Shown here one piece after another: positions 59,380 through 64,000 of a stretch of 64,000 bases of DNA (the first letter of the stretch is position 1; the number at the start of each line of letters is the position of its first letter). Source of the stretch: Chloroflexota bacterium (GTDB lineage Bacteria > Chloroflexota > Limnocylindria > P2-11E). Both the position numbers and the translations under genes were made by a program. The notes beneath the pieces were generated by a model, which saw only the letters and a program-made list of their open reading frames with translations, ran no database searches and was not told the DNA's origin. Location of the stretch: the NCBI GenBank assembly GCA_005889405.1, contig VBFY01000059.1, positions 47,373-111,372 on the forward strand. The letters run 5' to 3'.

Positions 59380-61071
59380 TCACTGTTGTAAGTTGCTTAT
59401 CAACAAGTCCACGAAACTACGCGCTCGAAGTTGCTCTGGACAGTTGACAATCATGTCATTCGAGTCAGGTTCGACGCCGCACCCGTCCAATGTCCTCCTG
59501 AGCTGAGCCAGCTCGAGCAGTGCACTAGAGACGCGTCCGGCTGCGATGTGTTGTTCGATCGACTTCAGCGGTGGATGCGGGTCACGTGATGCGGAACTGC
59601 GATAAACGCCGGGCGGCAATGCATCGAAGTACGCTTGCAACCATTCAACGTCCCGTCCATCGATCAGTCCGTCGAGATCCGAGTCGGGATCCACGGCCGA
59701 GGTCGCGCCGATGCTGACCTCGACGGGGTCCGGAAGCGCGTCGCGGTCCGTGTCCGCATCGAGCGGGTTGGTGCCGAACGTCAGAACCTCCTCGCCATCG
59801 CTGAGAGAATCGCCGTCCGAATCCGGGTTTGTGGGACTCGTGCCCAACGCCACTTCGTTGCGGTCAGATAGTCCATCTCCATCGGTGTCGATTCCGTAGA
59901 TCAGTACAGTCCCACTGCTTGGGTATGTGGGTGCCCCGACGACAAAATCAAATCCCGCGATGCTCAACGAGTTGCCGAAAATGCTGTAACTCCCAAGTGG
60001 AGACACGATCTCTTGGAGCGTATGACCATCCACCGAGTCGAAGAGATAAACCGCGCCCACGCGGGACTCGGCGAGGGGTGCTGCGACTAGCAGAACGGTG
60101 CCGCCGCTGGATCGCGGCAGCGCCGCGACGCGTGTCCCGAATAGCTCGAACTCGGCAGGACTCGGGTTGGGTATGGTGAGCAGCAGCGCGCCGGTAGTGA
60201 TGTCGAAGACGTAGGTTGCACCCGCTTGCGGAGCGCCCGTGTTGTCGCTCGAGGCGCCAACGATCACGAGATTGTTGGAGACTGCGATGCCGGTGCCCCA
60301 GCCCGTGTAGCCGGATGCTGCTGGGTGCGTAAGACTGCGGAGCAGAGCCCCGGTGGCACCGTCGTACACCAGTACAGCGCCCTCCCTGTCCGGTGTGGTC
60401 GATCCGGCGACCGAACCGACAACGACGTACCCGCCTGATCCGACGATAGAGACAAAATCGCCTCCGGAGGAAGTAGGCGCCGGAAATGTCCGCAGCAACG
60501 TGCCGGTCACCACATCGAAGAGATATGCCGATGCGGGACTGCGCGACACCGTCAGAAGGTTTCCGCCGTAAGCGTAGACGTCCCAGCCGAAGTTAGAGGA
60601 GGGAGTTGGCGCGACGAGCGTCCTCAGGAGTGCGCCGGTATGGTCGAACACGTGGACTGCACCGCCATTTCCGGTGCTATGGTCGCCATCTGCACCGACG
60701 ACAAAGTTTGAGTTCACGATCGCCACAGAACGTCCGAAGGAGTCAAACCGATCTGGCGTTGGATTCAAGAGCGTGAGTAGGCGGGCACCGGTGTTCAAGT
60801 CCATGAGGTACGCGGCGCCGGCATCAGTTCCGGCCTCGTCGTCCAGCGGGGCGCCGACCAACACCGTGCGACCGCTGACGGCCACTGACGAACCGAATTC
60901 ATCATCCATCATTCCGTCTGGATTCGGAATCGTCGACGATGTGACATAGGTATTGGGCGTAAGTGTGAACGTCCACGAACGTGCATCACCGTTCGAAACC
61001 TGCGCTGCGCTGGTAATTCCTGACGACGCGCTCAACAAAGCTCCAACAAGCACGCCCAGAAGCTTTCTCAT
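59380..61071 (-). CDS. Secreted FG-GAP-like propeller with calcium (TSP3-like) repeats
   Basis: 563 aa. Signal peptide 'LLGVLVGALLSASSGITSA'. Propeller of integrin/FG-GAP-like repeats ('DDEFGSSVAVSGRTVLVGAP', 'FDSFGRSVAIVNSNFVVGA', 'LFGTRVAALPRSSGGTVLLVAAP', 'SIFGNSLSIAGFDFVVGAP'), then calcium-binding thrombospondin-type repeats ('DTDGDGLSDRNEVALGT', 'DSDGDSLSDGEEVLTFGT', 'DTDRDALPDPVEV', 'DSDLDGLIDGRD'), and a short helical tail. Base composition is clearly lower in GC than flanking genes (sample stretches near 53% against about 70%), which suggests later acquisition. Convergent with the MFS gene. Confidence 0.9.
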   Translation of the reverse strand: MRKLLGVLVGALLSASSGITSAAQVSNGDARSWTFTLTPNTYVTSSTIPNPDGMMDDEFGSSVAVSGRTVLVGAPLDDEAGTDAGAAYLMDLNTGARLLTLLNPTPDRFDSFGRSVAIVNSNFVVGADGDHSTGNGGAVHVFDHTGALLRTLVAPTPSSNFGWDVYAYGGNLLTVSRSPASAYLFDVVTGTLLRTFPAPTSSGGDFVSIVGSGGYVVVGSVAGSTTPDREGAVLVYDGATGALLRSLTHPAASGYTGWGTGIAVSNNLVIVGASSDNTGAPQAGATYVFDITTGALLLTIPNPSPAEFELFGTRVAALPRSSGGTVLLVAAPLAESRVGAVYLFDSVDGHTLQEIVSPLGSYSIFGNSLSIAGFDFVVGAPTYPSSGTVLIYGIDTDGDGLSDRNEVALGTSPTNPDSDGDSLSDGEEVLTFGTNPLDADTDRDALPDPVEVSIGATSAVDPDSDLDGLIDGRDVEWLQAYFDALPPGVYRSSASRDPHPPLKSIEQHIAAGRVSSALLELAQLRRTLDGCGVEPDSNDMIVNCPEQLRARSFVDLLISNLQQ

Positions 61072-61109
61072 CGCATCTCTCCCCTCGCCTGCCCCTCAGG
61101 CTTCGCCTT

Positions 61110-61146
61110 CATTTGCGCGAGCCCGCAAATGTTGTCGCGAAGCGAC
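61110..61146 (-). terminator. Two hairpins between ccdA and the surface-protein gene
   Basis: CATTTGCG-CGAGCC-CGCAAATG (61110-61131), an 8-bp perfect stem, and GTCGC-GAA-GCGAC (61134-61146) immediately beside it. They lie 90-130 bases downstream of the ccdA stop on the minus strand and 40-75 bases before the next gene's ATG; either terminator or leader structure. The rest of this 166-base spacer shows nothing clear. Confidence 0.45.
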
Positions 61147-61237
61147 CGTCACGCCAGCCTCAAAGTACGGTGTGCTGTCAACGGAGGCGGCGGGGTGGGG
61201 TAGGACGCGGGTCAGTCGACAGCTCGTGGGCACGCTC

Positions 61238-61915
61238 CTAGAGGAAGGTGAAGAGCTGCGGCAGCCGCGCGAACTGCCCCGTCACGAGAACCAGCCCCAT
61301 CACGATGACCAGCGTCCCGCCGGCAAGGTTGAGCACGCGGATCCCGCGCGCGAGCACGCGCGTGGCGCGTCGCGTGCCCCCGATGCCAGCGGCGATGACG
61401 AGGAACGGGACGCCGAGACCGAGCGCGTAGGCGAGGAGCAGCACCGCGCCGGATGCGAGATCCTCGTTGAGTAGCAGGTCGAGGATGAGCGCGAGGTAGG
61501 GACCAACGCAGGGCGTAAAGCCGACGCCGAACGCGACTCCGATGAGAAAGGAGCGCGGCAATCCGCTCGTGTTGCCCTCGAGGCGCAGATCGAGCTCGCG
61601 CATGAGGAACGGGATCGTGATCAGGCCGACCATGTGCATCCCGAGGACGATGAGCAGGATGCCGCCGATCCGCTGCAACCAGTAGACGAGCTCGCCCGCG
61701 AGCGCGCCCACGAGCGCGATCGCGACCCATAGGAGCGTGAACACGACGCTGAAGCCGAGGACGAACGCGAGGGCGTGCGCGACCGTCCGCAGCCGCTGCG
61801 TCCCCGCAAGCGCGGCCTCGCCGGCCATGTTCACCAGGAAGGCGGGCACCAAGGGAAGGACGCAGGGCGAGAGGAACGAGAGGATGCCCGCGCCGAACGC
61901 GATCGCGACGTTCAC
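61238..61915 (-). CDS. ccdA: CcdA-type thiol-disulfide interchange membrane protein
   Basis: 225 aa, six membrane helices, GTG start at 61915; the longer track start adds a low-complexity Arg/Ser stretch and is rejected. The redox Cys pair is in 'FLSPCVLPLVPAF' (helix 1) and 'FGVGFTPCVGPYLALIL' (helix 4). Transfers electrons from cytoplasmic thioredoxin to extracytoplasmic TlpA/ResA-like proteins, such as the one at 51.9 kb. Divergent from the GGDEF-EAL gene. Confidence 0.93.
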   Translation of the reverse strand: MNVAIAFGAGILSFLSPCVLPLVPAFLVNMAGEAALAGTQRLRTVAHALAFVLGFSVVFTLLWVAIALVGALAGELVYWLQRIGGILLIVLGMHMVGLITIPFLMRELDLRLEGNTSGLPRSFLIGVAFGVGFTPCVGPYLALILDLLLNEDLASGAVLLLAYALGLGVPFLVIAAGIGGTRRATRVLARGIRVLNLAGGTLVIVMGLVLVTGQFARLPQLFTFL

Positions 61916-62024
61916 GCGGCCAGCGTAGCCAAGAGGTCGCGCTTTGGTCTCGCCCGGTTCAGTACGTCTTCCCTTTCGCCGCCGGTGGGCGCACCATCCG
62001 GCTCTCGGAGCGGGCGGAAAAGGG

Positions 62025-64000
62025 ATGAGCCAGACAGCAGCTCGCGGCACGCAGCGCGACGACGACGCGGCGCGAAACGGCGCCGTGGTGAGTCCACGCC
62101 GGCTGCTCGGCGCGCTGCGCGAGGTCGCGCTCATCGCGACGCGCGCACACACGCCGTCGGAGGTCGCGCTCGTCGCGGCGACACAGGTGTGCCGGCTCCT
62201 GGTGTGCGACGATGCCGTCGTCCGCTGGTGGAACGCGGACCGGGAACGGCTCGAGCTCCTCGCCGACACGCGCCCTGACCGCGCCGGCCGCGCGGTCGAC
62301 ATCGCGCGCGGGGAGGGCGCGGTCGGCATCGCGTTCGCGAGCGCATCGCCGGTCGTCGTCGAGGACTATGCGCGATGGGAGCACCAGGTGTCGTCGTCGG
62401 TCGCCGTCGGCAGCGGCGTGGCGGTGCCGATGCTGCTCCAGGACGCCACGGTCGGCGCGCTCGCGATCTACTCGCGCGAATCGCGCCGCTACAAGGAGAC
62501 CGAGGTGCAGCTGCTCGCGCTCTTTGCCGCGCAGGTCGCTCCGGTCATCGAGGCCGCGCTACTGCGCATCGCGTCGCAGCGGGAGACGAACCGCGTCGAG
62601 GCATCGGATCGCCAGCTCCGCGACATGCTCGACGCAGCGCTCGACGCGCACGTCGTGATGGACGCGCACGGGCGTATCACCGGATGGAACGCGCAGGCCG
62701 AATCCATGTTCGGCTGGAGCCGCGACGAAGTCGTCGGCAAGGAGCTTGCTGACACGCTCATCCCGCCCGCCCTCCGCGACGCGCACCGCAACGCGCTCGG
62801 CCACTACCTGAAGACCGGCGACGGACCGATCCTCAACCGCCGGGTCGAGCTCGACGCCCTACGAAAGAACGGCATCACGTTTCCCGTCGAGCTCACCGTC
62901 GCGCCGATCGGGACCGCCGAGGGACCCTCGTTCAGCGCATTCCTCCGCGACATCAGCGAGCGGCGCCAGGTCGACGAGCAGCTGCGCCGGCTCGCGCTCC
63001 ACGACGCGCTCACCGGGCTCCCGAACCGTCTCCTCCTCTATGACCGCGCGGAGCAGGCATTCGCGGTCGCGAAGCGGGCGAAAGCGACCGTCGCGCTGCT
63101 GCTCATGGACCTCGATGGCTTCAAGGACATCAACGACGCGTACGGTCATCACGTCGGCGACGTCCTGCTCCAGGAGGTGTCGATACGGCTGCGCAAGGGG
63201 CTGCGCGAGTCGGACACCGTGGCGCGGCTGGGCGGCGACGAGTTCGCGGTGCTGCTGCCCGACAGCGACATCACCGGCGCGTTCGCCACGGCGAAGATGC
63301 TCCGCGCGTCGCTCGACGTTCCGCTCACGATCGAAGGCGTGCGGATGCCACTGGGCTCGAGCGTGGGCGTCGCCGTCTTCCCCGAGCACGGCGAAGATCC
63401 GCTGACGCTGCTGCGGCGCGCGGACATCGCGATGTATGCGGCGAAGCGCAGCGGTGCCGGCGTCGCTCTATACCAGGAGGGCAGCGACCTGGAAGGCGCG
63501 GCGCGCCTTGGACTCGCGTCGGACCTGCGTGAGGCGCTCAAGGACGGCCTGCTGCAGCTCAACTACCAGCCGGTGATCGACCTCGCGACGGGGCGCGTCT
63601 GCATCATGGAGGCGCTCGCGCGTTGGAATCATCCCAGGCTCGGCCAGGTGCCGCCGACCGAGTTCATCGCGCTGGCGCAGCGCACCGGAATCATGCCGAA
63701 CCTCTCGTCGTGGGCACTGAGCGCTGCCCTCAACAAGTCGCGCGACTGGCAGACGCGCGGCATTGCGGTCGCCGTCAACATGGCCGTCTCCGATCTGTCC
63801 GATCCCACGTTCCCCGATCGCGTGCGCGCGGCCATCGAGGAGGCCGACGTCGCGCCGGCTGTACTCCACCTCGAAGTCACCGAGAGTGGCGTGATGAGCG
63901 AGCCTGAGAAGATCCTCACCTGCCTCGAGCGGCTGCGCGACATCGGCGTACGGCTCGCGATCGACGACTTCGGCACCGGCTCGTCCTCGCTCGCGTACCT
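62025..64000 (+). CDS. GAF-PAS-GGDEF-EAL cyclic-di-GMP protein (3' partial)
   Basis: Open frame from ATG 62025 to the window edge, not listed in the track because it lacks a stop. GAF domain at about 25-180 ('VVRWWNADRERLELLADTR', 'GVAVPMLLQDATVGALAIYSRE'), PAS at about 200-320 ('AALDAHVVMDAHGRITGWNAQAESMFGW'), GGDEF at about 325-485 with intact 'GGDEF' (residue 403) preceded by an RxxD inhibitory-site motif, EAL from about 505 with 'MEALARW' (residue 529) and 'IDDFGTGSSS'. All catalytic motifs seen are intact, so both synthesis and breakdown of c-di-GMP are possible. No membrane segment. Confidence 0.94.
   Translation, partial: MSQTAARGTQRDDDAARNGAVVSPRRLLGALREVALIATRAHTPSEVALVAATQVCRLLVCDDAVVRWWNADRERLELLADTRPDRAGRAVDIARGEGAVGIAFASASPVVVEDYARWEHQVSSSVAVGSGVAVPMLLQDATVGALAIYSRESRRYKETEVQLLALFAAQVAPVIEAALLRIASQRETNRVEASDRQLRDMLDAALDAHVVMDAHGRITGWNAQAESMFGWSRDEVVGKELADTLIPPALRDAHRNALGHYLKTGDGPILNRRVELDALRKNGITFPVELTVAPIGTAEGPSFSAFLRDISERRQVDEQLRRLALHDALTGLPNRLLLYDRAEQAFAVAKRAKATVALLLMDLDGFKDINDAYGHHVGDVLLQEVSIRLRKGLRESDTVARLGGDEFAVLLPDSDITGAFATAKMLRASLDVPLTIEGVRMPLGSSVGVAVFPEHGEDPLTLLRRADIAMYAAKRSGAGVALYQEGSDLEGAARLGLASDLREALKDGLLQLNYQPVIDLATGRVCIMEALARWNHPRLGQVPPTEFIALAQRTGIMPNLSSWALSAALNKSRDWQTRGIAVAVNMAVSDLSDPTFPDRVRAAIEEADVAPAVLHLEVTESGVMSEPEKILTCLERLRDIGVRLAIDDFGTGSSSLAY

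Noticed and set aside
1-64000. Prophage, transposon or defence island
   Set aside because: No integrase, transposase, terminase, capsid, restriction or CRISPR-associated gene, and no tRNA attachment site, is seen.

Overview
This window is GC-rich, gene-dense bacterial chromosome with no tRNA, rRNA, IS element, integrase or CRISPR array that I can see. A sigma-54 gene with an N-terminal zinc-ribbon insert, a Tad pilus locus without a secretin, and sec/lipoprotein signals of single-membrane type argue against Actinobacteria (which generally lack sigma-54) and against a diderm. My best guess is Chloroflexota (Limnocylindria-like), by inference only. Start and stop codons of neighbouring same-strand genes overlap as ATGA, GTGA, TTGA or TGATG at most junctions, so translational coupling is the rule; I used these junctions to choose most starts. 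No gene-free stretch exceeds about 200 bases.

Layout. 0-4 kb: riboflavin genes ribBA (5' end outside the window) and ribH, separated by an opposite-strand membrane protein. 3.6-8 kb: 5-oxoprolinase pxpABC coupled to a beta-propeller protein, then a secreted G1-family glutamic peptidase. 8-16 kb: a K+-independent type H+-pyrophosphatase, a small HTH protein, rpoN, and three coupled membrane genes resembling proton-antiporter subunits but with lost channel residues. 16-31.8 kb: M23 peptidase, ndk with an M16 peptidase, a CAP-domain protein coupled to a divergent HemB paralogue, a C39-like peptidase with a metallo-beta-lactamase protein, a substrate-binding/VWA fusion with a membrane LuxR regulator, an aminotransferase/dehydrogenase/Nudix operon, and DUF554 plus threonine aldolase. 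31.8-38.6 kb: two paralogous surface proteins (seven-blade propeller plus two PKD domains), whose upstream regions share a 21-bp motif, divergent from a TadG-like protein. 39-43.7 kb: a DUF1232/histidine-kinase-like fusion lacking the catalytic His and Asn, a DUF885 peptidase-like protein, and a YkgJ-RtcB pair.

43.7-50.7 kb holds one long Tad/Flp pilus operon on the minus strand, from the Flp pilin (57 codons, absent from the ORF track) through two TadE-like proteins, CpaB, TadZ-like, CpaF ATPase and TadB/TadC, followed by tatA. The pilin's Shine-Dalgarno is buried in a perfect 10-bp hairpin.

51.7-54.5 kb is the most unusual part, a small redox/metal-looking cluster: a possible structured RNA, a TlpA-like thioredoxin, a 24-residue peptide with six cysteines with its own Shine-Dalgarno and terminator, a PrcB-like lipoprotein, a small membrane protein with a Met/His-rich tail, a PCYCGC-motif lipoprotein whose reading frame continues through an in-frame TGA at a conserved Cys position with a bacterial-SECIS-like hairpin just downstream (candidate selenoprotein), and a cytochrome c.

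54.5-64 kb: a heterodimeric ABC exporter with an MFS transporter, a lower-GC calcium-repeat surface protein, ccdA, and a GAF-PAS-GGDEF-EAL cyclic-di-GMP protein running off the right edge.
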